DNA of 58,267 bases, from assembly GCF_000730625.1 (NCBI RefSeq), contig NZ_BBIT01000008.1:1-58267 (forward strand), given 5' to 3'. Below are positions 37,126-45,266 of this stretch, one piece after another. Source of the stretch: Pseudomonas oryzihabitans NBRC 102199. GTDB lineage: Bacteria > Pseudomonadota > Gammaproteobacteria > Pseudomonadales > Pseudomonadaceae. The translations under genes were made by a program, and so were the position numbers. The notes beneath the pieces were generated by a model. That model worked only from the letters and a program-made list of their open reading frames with translations, was not told where the DNA came from and did not search any database. Position 1 is the first letter of the stretch. The number at the start of each line of letters is the position of its first letter.

Positions 37126-38193
37126 ATGGCTGAGGCTCCGGCTTCCCCCCACGCCCCGGTCCGCGAGGCCTGGCTGGCCCAGGTCCAGGAACCTATCCTG
37201 GAGCCCGAGCTGCCCATCATCGACGCCCATCACCACCTCTGGGACCGACCCGGCCAGCGCTACCTGCTGCCCGAGTACCTGGCGGACACCGGTAGCGGCC
37301 ATCGCATCCTGGCCTCGGTCTATGTGCAGTGCCGGTCGATGTACAGCGCGGACCGGGCCGCGCCCTTCGACGCCGTGGGGGAAGTGGAATTCGCGGCCGG
37401 AATAGCGGCCCAGAGCGCCAGCGGTCTCTATGGCGAGAGCCGGCTCTGCGCCGCCATCGTCGCCGGCGCCGACCTCCGCCAGGGCGAGGGGATCGTCCCG
37501 GTTCTGGAAGAAATGCAGGCACGCAGCGGCGGACGCCTGCGCGGCATCCGCAACGCCACTGCCTGGCATGGCGATCCACGGCTGGTGTCCAATCCACGGC
37601 CACCGCCGGCGGGCATCCTCATGGATGAGCGCTTCCACGAAGGCGTGGCCTGTCTTGCCCGGCATGACCTCTCGCTCGACATCTGGGCGTACCACACCCA
37701 GCTCGACGAGGTCCTGGCCCTCGCCCGCAGATTCCCCGACCAGTTGATCGTCCTCGATCATTTCGGCGGCCCGCTCGGCGCCGGACCCTATACGCACCAA
37801 CGCCAGGAGGTGTTCCAGACCTGGTCCCTGGCCATCCGGGAACTGGCCAGGTGCAGCAACCTGCGCCTGAAGCTGGGTGGCCTGGGCATGAAGGTCGGCG
37901 GCTTCGCCTTCGACGAGAGAGCCACGCCGCCCAGCTCAGCGGAGCTGGCGGACCTGTGGCGGCCCTATGTGCTGACCTGCGTGGAAGCCTTTGGCGCCGA
38001 GCGCTGCCTGTTCGAAAGCAACTTCCCCGTGGACAAGGGCATGTTTTCCTACGGGGTGCTCTGGAACGCCTTCAAGCGCCTGACCCAGGGCTGGGACAAG
38101 GATGACCGAGCAGCGCTGTTCAGCGGCACGGCCAAGGATACCTACCGCCTATCATCAAATAGCAGATCGGCCGTGGTTACCGCACGATCCTGA
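37126..38193 (+). CDS. Amidohydrolase-2-family hydrolase (lactonase-like)
   Basis: A 355-residue cytoplasmic metal-dependent hydrolase (no signal peptide) with IIDAHHHLWD near the N terminus, RGIRNATAWHGDPR, a central VLDHFGGPL and the late CLFESNFPVDKGMFSYGVLWNAFKR. This pattern is common in the L-rhamnono/L-fucono-lactonase-like branch. It follows the ABC permease by 42 bases and probably acts on the imported compound. Its last 17 bases overlap, tail to tail, the FMN oxidase gene on the other strand. Confidence 0.8.
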   Translation: MAEAPASPHAPVREAWLAQVQEPILEPELPIIDAHHHLWDRPGQRYLLPEYLADTGSGHRILASVYVQCRSMYSADRAAPFDAVGEVEFAAGIAAQSASGLYGESRLCAAIVAGADLRQGEGIVPVLEEMQARSGGRLRGIRNATAWHGDPRLVSNPRPPPAGILMDERFHEGVACLARHDLSLDIWAYHTQLDEVLALARRFPDQLIVLDHFGGPLGAGPYTHQRQEVFQTWSLAIRELARCSNLRLKLGGLGMKVGGFAFDERATPPSSAELADLWRPYVLTCVEAFGAERCLFESNFPVDKGMFSYGVLWNAFKRLTQGWDKDDRAALFSGTAKDTYRLSSNSRSAVVTARS

Positions 38194-39412
38194 GGCTGTC
38201 GCGACGGACCTCGCCGGGACTCTGGATCCCCAGCAGCGCCATGTTGCGCGACAGTTCGGTGGCCAGGATGCCGATCGCATGCTTGATGCCCGGCTGGCCG
38301 CCCACGGCACCGGCATAGTTCATCGGTCGACCGACGAAGACGAAGGTCGCCCCCAGCGCGAGCGCCATGAGGATGTCACCGCCGCGGCGGAAGCCGCTGT
38401 CGATCATCACCGGATAATCCGAACCGACCGCCTTGACCACCTGCGGCAGGATGGCGAGGGGCGCGACACTGCCATCCAGCTGGCGTCCGCCGTGGTTGGA
38501 AACGATGATGCCCTCCACGCCGACCTCCCGGGCGCGCACGGCATCCGCCGGATCGAGGATGCCCTTGACCACCAGGGTGCCCGGCCAGTGGCGGCGGATC
38601 AGCGCCAGATGCCGCCAGCTCAAATGATCGCGGGCGCCGAAATCGCGCATCACATTGGCCGACACGATGGGCGCGCCACGGCCGACGCCGGAATTCTCGA
38701 AGTGCGGCATGCCCCGCCGGAGCAGGGTGCGCAAGGCGGTACCCAGCAGCCAGCGCGGGTGGGTGATGCCCTCCCAGGCCAGGTGCAGATCCGGCTTCAA
38801 CGGCGTGGAAAAGCGTGCGCGAATCAGATTCTCCCGATTGGCCGACACCGGTACGTCGGCGGTGACCATCAGCGTCTTGAAACCGGCGCGCTGCACCCGC
38901 TCGAGGAGAGCGAGGATCTTGGCGTCTTCGCCCGGCATATAGGCCTGGAACCAGGCGTCCGGATTTTCCTGCACCACCGCCTCCATCGGCAGCAGGGAGG
39001 AGCCGCTCATGATCGCCGGGATATTGGCCTCCCTGGCCGCCCGGGTCTGGATGAGGTCACCCTCGAAGGCGGTGAGGGCACTGATGCCCATGGGCGCGAT
39101 GCCGAAGGGCGCGCTGTAGCGCTGCCCCAGGAGCGTCGTTTCGAGGCTGCGCGCCGAGGTATCGGTGAAGACGCGCGGGACCCAGGCATAGCGATCGAAT
39201 CCCGAGCGGTTCCCGTGCAGCGACTTTTCCTCTTCCGCGCCACCGCTGACGTAGGCGAACAGCGGCGTGGGCAGGTGGCGGCGAGCGGCCACCTCGAAGT
39301 CATCGAGGGACAGAATCGCCTGCAGGCGTCGGGGTATCCGGTAGCCGCCGCTGCCCTTGGGCAGGGTGTGGGACGCCAAGGGATAGTCTTGCAGTCTGCT
39401 CGTCTGGTTCAT
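38177..39412 (-). CDS. FMN-dependent alpha-hydroxyacid oxidase/dehydrogenase
   Basis: A 411-residue member of the lactate dehydrogenase LldD/glycolate oxidase/mandelate dehydrogenase family. Landmarks: FAYVSGGAEEEKSLHGNR, FGIAPMGISAL, FQAYMPGE, MVTADVPVSANRE, VVKGILDPADAVRAREVG, the active-site IIVSNHGGRQLDG and the FMN-phosphate site DSGFRRGGDILMALALGA. It oxidises an (S)-2-hydroxyacid to the 2-oxoacid. Divergent from a LysR gene, 87 bases away, which probably controls it. Confidence 0.87.
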   Translation of the reverse strand: MNQTSRLQDYPLASHTLPKGSGGYRIPRRLQAILSLDDFEVAARRHLPTPLFAYVSGGAEEEKSLHGNRSGFDRYAWVPRVFTDTSARSLETTLLGQRYSAPFGIAPMGISALTAFEGDLIQTRAAREANIPAIMSGSSLLPMEAVVQENPDAWFQAYMPGEDAKILALLERVQRAGFKTLMVTADVPVSANRENLIRARFSTPLKPDLHLAWEGITHPRWLLGTALRTLLRRGMPHFENSGVGRGAPIVSANVMRDFGARDHLSWRHLALIRRHWPGTLVVKGILDPADAVRAREVGVEGIIVSNHGGRQLDGSVAPLAILPQVVKAVGSDYPVMIDSGFRRGGDILMALALGATFVFVGRPMNYAGAVGGQPGIKHAIGILATELSRNMALLGIQSPGEVRRDSLRIVR

Positions 39413-39499
39413 GCCGCTGGCCTGGTCGTTTTGGCCATCTTAGGCGCCCGACCCGCCAAGAAAAGTTATTCTTCGTCGATCCAAAGACGAGAAAAACTC

Positions 39500-40366
39500 A
39501 TGAAGATCGAAGCCTTCCTGACCTTGCAGGCGGCAGTGGAGCGCGGCTCCTTCGCCGCCGCCGCGGAGGCGGTGAGCCTGACCCCCAGCGCTGTCAGCCT
39601 GCAGATCAAGCAGCTCGAGGCCTACTTCGGCCAGTCACTGTTCGATCGCTCGGGTCGGGCGGTGCAAGCCACGGGGTTCGCCCGGCAATTGATCGACACC
39701 ATGGCCCGGCCGTTGGCCGATCTCGAGAAGTTGCGCAATCAGCGCGCCCAGCCGCTGACCGGTCGCGTCCGTCTCGGGGTGACGGGTTCGGTCCTGACCA
39801 CCCTGCTCCCCAAGGCGGTCGCCGAACTGCAGCAACGCGCTCCCGGCATCACCCTGCAACTGGAGCGGCACAATACGCCCGAATTGATCGCCGCCCTGAA
39901 AGCGGATCGCCTGGATGCCGCCATCCTGATCAGACCACCAGGCGGCGGCTCGGCCCGGCTGCATTGGCATGACCTGCTCCGCGAGCCGCTGGTACTGGTG
40001 GTGCCAGCGCAGCTCGCGCCCCTGGAGCCAGAGGCGTATCTGCGGCGCTATCCCTGGATCAGGCTGGATCGCAAGCTGGTGGTCGGTCGCCTGGCGGCGC
40101 GCTTCGTCGATGGCCTGGTGCCCCAGTGCGAGGCCCTGCTCGATGTCCCCAGCGCCGACGCCATCGTCGCCATGGTCGGCCTGGGTCTGGGCGTCTCGGT
40201 GCTGCCGCGACTGCGCCCGGAACACCTGGGGCCCTATGAGATAAGGGAGGTCTCCCTCGGCACCGCCGCGCCCACTCGCCAACTCGCCATGGCGCGTCGC
40301 AAGCAGGACTCCGAAAGCGCCTTGCTCGACACCATCGCCCAGGCCTTCGACGTCGCCTGCCGCTAG
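39500..40366 (+). CDS. LysR-family transcriptional regulator
   Basis: A 288-residue LysR protein: MKIEAFLTLQAAVERGSFAAAAEAVSLTPSAVSLQIKQLEAYFGQSLFDRSGR forms the winged helix-turn-helix, followed by an effector domain (RVRLGVTGSVLTTLLPKAVAEL). Divergent from the FMN oxidase gene, with an imperfect TTCTTCGTC/GACGAGAA dyad in the short intergenic region. Convergent with the tctCBA operon. The inducer is unknown, likely a hydroxyacid. Confidence 0.86.
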   Translation: MKIEAFLTLQAAVERGSFAAAAEAVSLTPSAVSLQIKQLEAYFGQSLFDRSGRAVQATGFARQLIDTMARPLADLEKLRNQRAQPLTGRVRLGVTGSVLTTLLPKAVAELQQRAPGITLQLERHNTPELIAALKADRLDAAILIRPPGGGSARLHWHDLLREPLVLVVPAQLAPLEPEAYLRRYPWIRLDRKLVVGRLAARFVDGLVPQCEALLDVPSADAIVAMVGLGLGVSVLPRLRPEHLGPYEIREVSLGTAAPTRQLAMARRKQDSESALLDTIAQAFDVACR

Positions 40367-40410
40367 CACGCCGAGGGGGCGGCGAGCTCAGCCCGTCGCC
40401 CCCTCCCCGC

Positions 40411-41919
40411 TCAGGCCTCCTCCTCCTGGAAGGCCTCCTCCCGCTTCCGGCGAAACGCCGGCAACACCATCATCACCAGCAGGATGGCCGAGGCGGCGAA
40501 CAGGGTGGCGCTGATCGGCCGCTGGACGAGCACGGACGGATCCCCCTGGGAAATCAGCAGGGCGCGTCTCAGGTTGGTCTCCAGCAAGGGGCCGAGGACG
40601 AAACCCAGCAGCAGCGGACCCGGCTCGCACTTGGCCTTGCGGAACAGATAGCCCAGCAGCCCGAAGATGATCACCAGGGCGACATCGAAGCCGCGGTTGT
40701 TGACGCTGTAGACCCCGACGCAGCAGAACAGCAGGATGGCCGGGAACAGCAGCCGATACGGCACCTGCAGCAGCCGCACCCAGACGCCGATGAGCGGCAG
40801 GTTGATGACCAGCAGCATCAGGTTGCCGATCCACATGCTGGCGATCAGACCCCAGAACAGCGCCGGCTGGTTGGTGATCACCGAGGGCCCCGGGGTGATG
40901 CCATGGATCATCATGGCGCCGAGCATCATGGCCATGATCGAGTTGGACGGAATGCCAAGGGTCAGCAGCGGGATGAAGGACGACTGGGCGCCGGCGTTGT
41001 TGGCCGACTCCGGCGCGGCGACGCCCTCCACCATCCCGGTGCCGAATTGCTCCGGTGTCTTGGAGACCTTCTTTTCCAGCGAATAGGCGCTGAAGGCGCT
41101 CAGGGTCGCACCGCCGCCCGGCAGGACGCCGAGGAAGGTCCCCAACGCCGTGCCCCTCAGGGTAGCCGGCCAGGCCCTGCGGAAGTCCTCGCGGGTGGGC
41201 CACAGCCGGGTGATCTTGCCGGCCAGGGTGCCGCGGGCCTCGCGGGATTCGAGGTTGACGGCGATCTCGGCGATGCCGAACAGGCCCACGGCGATCACCA
41301 CGAAGTCGATGCCGTCGTAGAGGTCGGTGGAACCGAAGGTCAGGCGCGTGGTGCCGCTGCTGACATCCATGCCCACCATGCCGAGCAGCAGTCCCAGGCA
41401 GACCATGCCGACCGCCTTGATCACCGATCCGCTGGCCAGGATGGTCGCCGCCAGCAGACCGAAGACGGTGAGCGCCACGTATTCCGCCGGCCCGAAGGAC
41501 AGGGCGAAGCGCGACAGCACCGGGCCGGCCACCGCCAGGGCCACGGTGGCGACGGTCCCGGCGAAGAAGGACGCCAGGGCGGCGATGGCAAGCGCTGCTC
41601 CCGCCCGTCCGCGCTTGGCCATGGCATGGCCGTCCAGCGCCGTGACCACCGCCGAGGCCTCGCCCGGCAGATTGACCAGGATCGCCGTGGTCGAGCCGCC
41701 GTATTGCGCACCGTAGAAGATGCCGGCGAGCATGATCAGGGCGGCCAGCGGTGGCAGGAAATAGGTGATCGGCAGCAGGATCGCCACCGTCGCCGTGGGC
41801 CCGATGCCGGGCAGCACGCCGATCAGGGTTCCGAGCAGGGCGCCGATCAGGCAGAACGCCAGGTTGGTCGGGCTCATGGCTTCGGAGAAGCCCAGGTAGA
41901 GCGCGTCGAAGATCTCCAT
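40411..41919 (-). CDS. tctA: Tripartite tricarboxylate transporter, large membrane subunit TctA
   Basis: A 502-residue polytopic protein starting MEIFDALYLGFSEAMSP. Family signatures GTLIGVLPGIGPTATVAILLP, GIFYGAQYGGSTTAILVNLPGE and LPGGGATLSAF, and APESANNAGAQSSFIPLLTLGIPSN, are all present. Its ATG shares one base with the tctB stop (TGATG). It is the ion-coupled membrane component of a TTT system; the substrate is set by the binding protein. Confidence 0.9.
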   Translation of the reverse strand: MEIFDALYLGFSEAMSPTNLAFCLIGALLGTLIGVLPGIGPTATVAILLPITYFLPPLAALIMLAGIFYGAQYGGSTTAILVNLPGEASAVVTALDGHAMAKRGRAGAALAIAALASFFAGTVATVALAVAGPVLSRFALSFGPAEYVALTVFGLLAATILASGSVIKAVGMVCLGLLLGMVGMDVSSGTTRLTFGSTDLYDGIDFVVIAVGLFGIAEIAVNLESREARGTLAGKITRLWPTREDFRRAWPATLRGTALGTFLGVLPGGGATLSAFSAYSLEKKVSKTPEQFGTGMVEGVAAPESANNAGAQSSFIPLLTLGIPSNSIMAMMLGAMMIHGITPGPSVITNQPALFWGLIASMWIGNLMLLVINLPLIGVWVRLLQVPYRLLFPAILLFCCVGVYSVNNRGFDVALVIIFGLLGYLFRKAKCEPGPLLLGFVLGPLLETNLRRALLISQGDPSVLVQRPISATLFAASAILLVMMVLPAFRRKREEAFQEEEA

Positions 41920-42380
41920 CAGAAAGGCCCCACACGCATTTGGACATCCAGTCCATAGATGAAGACCAGCACGCCGAACAGGGTCAGCACCACGCTGGAG
42001 ATCAGCACCTCGCGCAGCCGCCACTCGCGGTCGGCCATGCTGCCGAAGATCACCAGCCCGGCCGCCGCGACGATGAAGCCGGCATACTCGGCCGCCAGGG
42101 CGAAGCCGCCGACGGAAGCCAACAGGATCAATAAAGGCCTGAGCTGTACGGCGCCGATGGATTCCGCGTGCTGCCACAGACCCAGCAGACCGATGACGAC
42201 GCCGAGGATGATCACCAGCGAGCCGACCAATACCGGTAGATAGCCCGGCCCCATCATGGCCGCGCTGCCGAACGGCAGATCCTTCGACGACCAGAGCACC
42301 AGCGCCCCCAGGCCGATGAAGATGGCACTGGCGAGCAAGTCGGGGCGGCTACCGCGCGCCGCGCGTGTCACTGCACCCAT
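41919..42380 (-). CDS. tctB: Tripartite tricarboxylate transporter, small membrane subunit TctB
   Basis: A 153-residue protein starting MGAVTRAARGSRPD, with four hydrophobic segments (LLASAIFIGLGALVLW, YLPVLVGSLVIILGVVIGLLGLW, the ILLASVGGFALAAEYAGFIVAAAGLVIFG pair, VLISSVVLTLFGVLVFIYGL). Position and size identify TctB. It overlaps the tctC end by 13 bases and the tctA start by one base. Confidence 0.86.
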   Translation of the reverse strand: MGAVTRAARGSRPDLLASAIFIGLGALVLWSSKDLPFGSAAMMGPGYLPVLVGSLVIILGVVIGLLGLWQHAESIGAVQLRPLLILLASVGGFALAAEYAGFIVAAAGLVIFGSMADREWRLREVLISSVVLTLFGVLVFIYGLDVQMRVGPF

Positions 42381-43321
42381 GGCGAGACGCTCCACAGCTT
42401 CTGGTAACCCGCGAGCTGCGCCGGCATCTGGGCTGCCCAGTCCTCGCCGGACAGATAGGCCAGCGGCAGCGAGAGGTCCCCGGCCTGCTTGACGAAGGCC
42501 GGATCCTCGATGACCTCTTTCACGGCCTGCGCCATCCGCTGCTCGATGGCCTCGGGCACCCCGGACGGGGCGGCGATGCCCCGTTCGGAGGTCATGACCA
42601 GGTCGACGCCCTGCTCCCTGGCAGTGGGTAGATTGGGCTGCTGCGGCATGCGCTCGGCAGAGAATTGGGCCAGCACGCGGAAGTCGTCGTCCGCGTTCAT
42701 CTCGCTGATGTTCTGCCCGGCCGCGCTGATATGGCCGCCCATCAGGGCGGTGCGGGATTCGGAAGCGCCACTGAAAGGCACGTGGGTGAGCTTGATGTCG
42801 GTCAGCTGCTGCAGCTCCACCATCATCAGGTGGTCATCCGTCCCGACGCCGGAGGTGCCGACCGAGAACTTGCCGGGCGCTGCCTTGGCGGCCGCGGTGA
42901 AGTCGGCCAGGGTCTGGTAGGAGGAATCCTTGGGCACCGCCAGCACCGTGGGATCGTCGACGATGCGCGCCACCGGGCGAATCTTCGCCGGGTCGTAGCC
43001 GACCTTGCGCTGCACGCGGGTACTCAGGAAGCCGGGGGTATTGATGAAGGCGAAGGTGTAGCCATCGGGTTTCGCCTTGCTCAGCATGGTGTAGGCGATC
43101 TCGCCCGCCGCGCCGGGGCGGTTGACGATGACGATCTTTGCGCCCAGGCGCTTCTCCAGATAGGGCTGCATCGCGCGCGCCATGACATCGGTGCTGCCAC
43201 CGGGGGCATAGGCGACCAGGAATTCGATCGGCCGGTCTTCCGGCCAGGCGGCCTGCGCACTGAAGGAGCTGAGGGACAGCGCCAGGAAAGAGGCAAGCAC
43301 AGCACTCGCGGTCTTGGTCAT
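42368..43321 (-). CDS. tctC: Tripartite tricarboxylate transporter substrate-binding protein TctC
   Basis: A 317-residue periplasmic protein with a signal peptide (AVLASFLALSLSSFSAQA). The Bug/TctC family phrases WPEDRPIEFLVAYAPGGSTDVMARAM and VIVNRPGAAGEIA are present. First gene of tctCBA. Leader AACAAAAACAA before GAGAG (candidate Hfq/Crc site), and further upstream the GGAATGCCATTTC operator at 43478-43490. The ligand is probably a (hydroxy)carboxylate. Confidence 0.88.
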   Translation of the reverse strand: MTKTASAVLASFLALSLSSFSAQAAWPEDRPIEFLVAYAPGGSTDVMARAMQPYLEKRLGAKIVIVNRPGAAGEIAYTMLSKAKPDGYTFAFINTPGFLSTRVQRKVGYDPAKIRPVARIVDDPTVLAVPKDSSYQTLADFTAAAKAAPGKFSVGTSGVGTDDHLMMVELQQLTDIKLTHVPFSGASESRTALMGGHISAAGQNISEMNADDDFRVLAQFSAERMPQQPNLPTAREQGVDLVMTSERGIAAPSGVPEAIEQRMAQAVKEVIEDPAFVKQAGDLSLPLAYLSGEDWAAQMPAQLAGYQKLWSVSPWVQ

Positions 43322-43334
43322 GGATAGCTCTCGA

Positions 43335-43345
43335 TTGTTTTTGTT
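43335..43345 (-). promoter_or_regulatory. AANAANAA tract upstream of tctC
   Basis: AACAAAAACAA on the minus strand, followed by TCGAGAG and the tctC ATG 13 bases on. Candidate Hfq/Crc site. Confidence 0.55.
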
Positions 43346-43477
43346 GGAATGGACGTGGCCAGGCGTCACGCGCGGCAGCGGCGTCCAGGGCGACGCTGCC
43401 GGCGTTGGCTGATCACGGGATAGCGTTTCCGGCCGCAAGGAAGATCTCTCGGCCGGCGCCCGTAGAAGCAAGATAAT

Positions 43478-43626
43478 GGAATGCCATTTCGTAAACGAGA
43501 CAGGGCATTGGCTACGCCGCCGAAAATTCGTAACCAAAAAAGTCCTATCAAGCCTTTTATGGCTTAACGGTGAGCGTGAGCCAAGCTCCTGAAACCGTCA
43601 AAAAATACACTTTGAAATGACATTTC
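43478..43626. promoter_or_regulatory. Two GAAATGNCATTTC operators between tctC and the pseudogene
   Basis: GGAATGCCATTTC at 43478-43490 (one mismatch) faces tctCBA. GAAATGACATTTC at 43614-43626 is a perfect palindrome 19 bases before an ATG at 43645 that leads into the acetolactate-synthase-like remnant. The stretch 43322-43712 holds no other feature I can support. Confidence 0.65.
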
Positions 43627-43712
43627 TTTTTTAAAGGATCGCTCATGAATTCCCACAGCTTCACTCGCCAGCCCGGAACGCCCTTCCCACTTCAAAAAGG
43701 AATACAGGACCC

Positions 43713-43872
43713 ATGATGAGGGCCGCCGGCCTGGTCATTCGTTGCCTGGAAACGAGGGTGGAATACCTCTTCGGCATTCCCGGGGGGAGAGAGCCTGGAC
43801 TGCCCGGTGGACTACTTCGAGAACGACCGGCTCCTGCGTTAGGAGATCAAGGAACGCAGCGCGGCGATCTGA
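43713..43872 (+). pseudogene. Remnant of an acetolactate synthase-type thiamine-diphosphate enzyme
   Basis: The first frame from ATG 43713 reads MRAAGLVIRCLETRVEYLFG then IPGG, the N-terminal start typical of acetolactate synthase/TPP enzymes (AADLxVxxLExxGVxYIFGIPG). About 80 bases on, in another frame, it reads SLDCPVDYFENDRLLR-stop-EIKERSAAI-stop, matching the C-terminal CPVDYSEN region of the same family. So roughly 500 codons are missing internally, with a frameshift and an in-frame TAG. Shine-Dalgarno AAAGGAATACAGG and an intact upstream operator survive, suggesting recent loss. Original substrate unknown. Confidence 0.7.
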
Positions 43873-44085
43873 GCGGCGGCGCAAGCAAAGCAATGCCCTG
43901 ACGGCATGATCGGGGCATTGGTGGACGCTCATCTCGGGGCGGGTGGGCCATTGCCATTGAAATGTCTAGCTATCAATAAAGGCGGATAGCAACGCCTGGA
44001 CAGCTGACCGGTGTGAGTGACTCACTAGGCGCACACCGGGCGCTCGCGGATAATGGGGCGATAGCTGCCCTTTAGGAACACTCGC

Positions 44086-44820
44086 TTGAACACCAACCGT
44101 CCTCGCCCAGGCGTTTCCGGCGTTGCCTCTGCTGATCGCGTCTTGACCGTTCTCACTGCCTTTCGCATCGGCGATGCCGCCCTGAGTCTCGCCGAACTGG
44201 CCAATCGCACCGGTCTGATCAAGAGCACCATCATGCGCCTGGTGGTGTCCCTGGAAAAATACGGCCTGGTGACCCGGCTCGCCGATGGCAACTACATCCT
44301 GGCCAGCGAGGTCGTGCGCCTCAATGCCGTCTATCAGGATTCTCACGATGTCGGCCGCCACATCATGCCGCGGCTGCATCAGCTCACCGAAGAGAGTGGC
44401 GAAACCGCCTCCTTCTATGTACGACACGGCGCCTACCGACTCTGTCAGTACCGGGTGAATTCCCCGCATCGCCTGCGTCTGCACCTCCAACCCGGCGACA
44501 TGCGTCCCATGGACCAGGCGGCCGGTGCCCAGGCCCTGCAGACGCCCTACGCGGTGGCCAAGGCGGGGATCATCCCCTTCTACTCCTGCGGCGCCACCGA
44601 TCCGCACGCCTCTTCCGTCGCCCTGCCCATCTATGACGCCCAGGAAGAGCTGCTGGGTGCTCTGGTGATTTCGGGACCGGCCAATCGCCTCAGCCTGGAA
44701 CGCGCCCAGACCCTGTACGAGGTCCTGCGCGAAGCCGCGGATGAACTCACCCGCAGCCTGGGCGGCAAGCCCCTGTACGGCACGGATCAGGCGAAGCGCA
44801 AGCCACGCAAGGATGAGTGA
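44086..44820 (+). CDS. IclR-family transcriptional regulator
   Basis: A 244-residue regulator with a TTG start (Shine-Dalgarno AGGA ten bases upstream). The N-terminal winged helix-turn-helix (LSLAELANRTGLIKSTIMRLVVSLEKYGLV) is followed by an IclR effector domain (HIMPRLHQLTEESGETASFYVRHG ... VALPIYDAQEELLGALVISGP). IclR-family operators are commonly short palindromes with A/T-rich GAAAT-ATTTC-like arms. It is therefore the leading candidate to bind the six GAAATGNCATTTC sites in this region (inference). Effector probably the pathway substrate or an intermediate. Confidence 0.86.
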   Translation: MNTNRPRPGVSGVASADRVLTVLTAFRIGDAALSLAELANRTGLIKSTIMRLVVSLEKYGLVTRLADGNYILASEVVRLNAVYQDSHDVGRHIMPRLHQLTEESGETASFYVRHGAYRLCQYRVNSPHRLRLHLQPGDMRPMDQAAGAQALQTPYAVAKAGIIPFYSCGATDPHASSVALPIYDAQEELLGALVISGPANRLSLERAQTLYEVLREAADELTRSLGGKPLYGTDQAKRKPRKDE

Positions 44821-44878
44821 TCGGCCATAAGGGCCGGCGGCCCCTGGCGCCAGTCTCCGCCGCCCTCGCGTAACGCCC

Positions 44879-45250
44879 CTCTCCCACGGAAGAGGCTGGG
44901 ATGAGGGATGTCGTCAGCCCCCCTTGTAGGGCTTCGCTACGCTCAACCGCAACCTACGAACGTCGCGCAGTGGCACTGAACGCTCCTTCTCCCTCTGGGA
45001 GAGGGCTGGGGTGAGGGATGTCGTCAGCCACTCACCCCCTTGTGGGGCTTCGCTACGCTCAACCGCAACCTACGAAAATCGCGCAGTGGCACTGAACGCC
45101 CCCTCTCCCTCTGGGAGAGGGCTAGGATGAGGGATGTCGTCAGCCACTCACCCCCTTGTGGGGCTTCGCTACGCTCAACCGCAACCTACGAAAATCGCGC
45201 AGTGGCACTGAACGCCCCCTCTCCCTCTGGGAGAGGGCTGGGGTGAGGGC
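44879..45250. repeat. 116-bp tandem repeat array
   Basis: Two near-identical units (about 44990-45105 and 45106-45221) with a period of exactly 116 bases. They are preceded by a diverged unit (about 44879-44989) and followed by a partial one (to about 45250). Each unit carries a CCCTCTCCC-TCT-GGGAGAGGG hairpin (44985-45005 with one mismatch, 45101-45121, 45217-45237) and a GGGCTTCGCTACGCTCAACC segment related to the repeat at 6544-6640. Short open frames across the units are not credible genes. The array lies between iclR and the end of fcs. Confidence 0.85.
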
Positions 45251-45266
45251 AACCCCAGCCGCCGAA

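Noticed and set aside
43645-43716. 23-codon frame (MNSHSFTRQPG...) before the acetolactate-synthase remnant
   Set aside because: It has a start after the operator, but no recognisable product; most likely untranslated leader or part of the decayed gene.
45040-45246. Repeated short open frames in the 116-bp array that share the same peptide
   Set aside because: They arise from the DNA repeat itself, lack ribosome-binding sites and change with the repeat hairpin; not genes.
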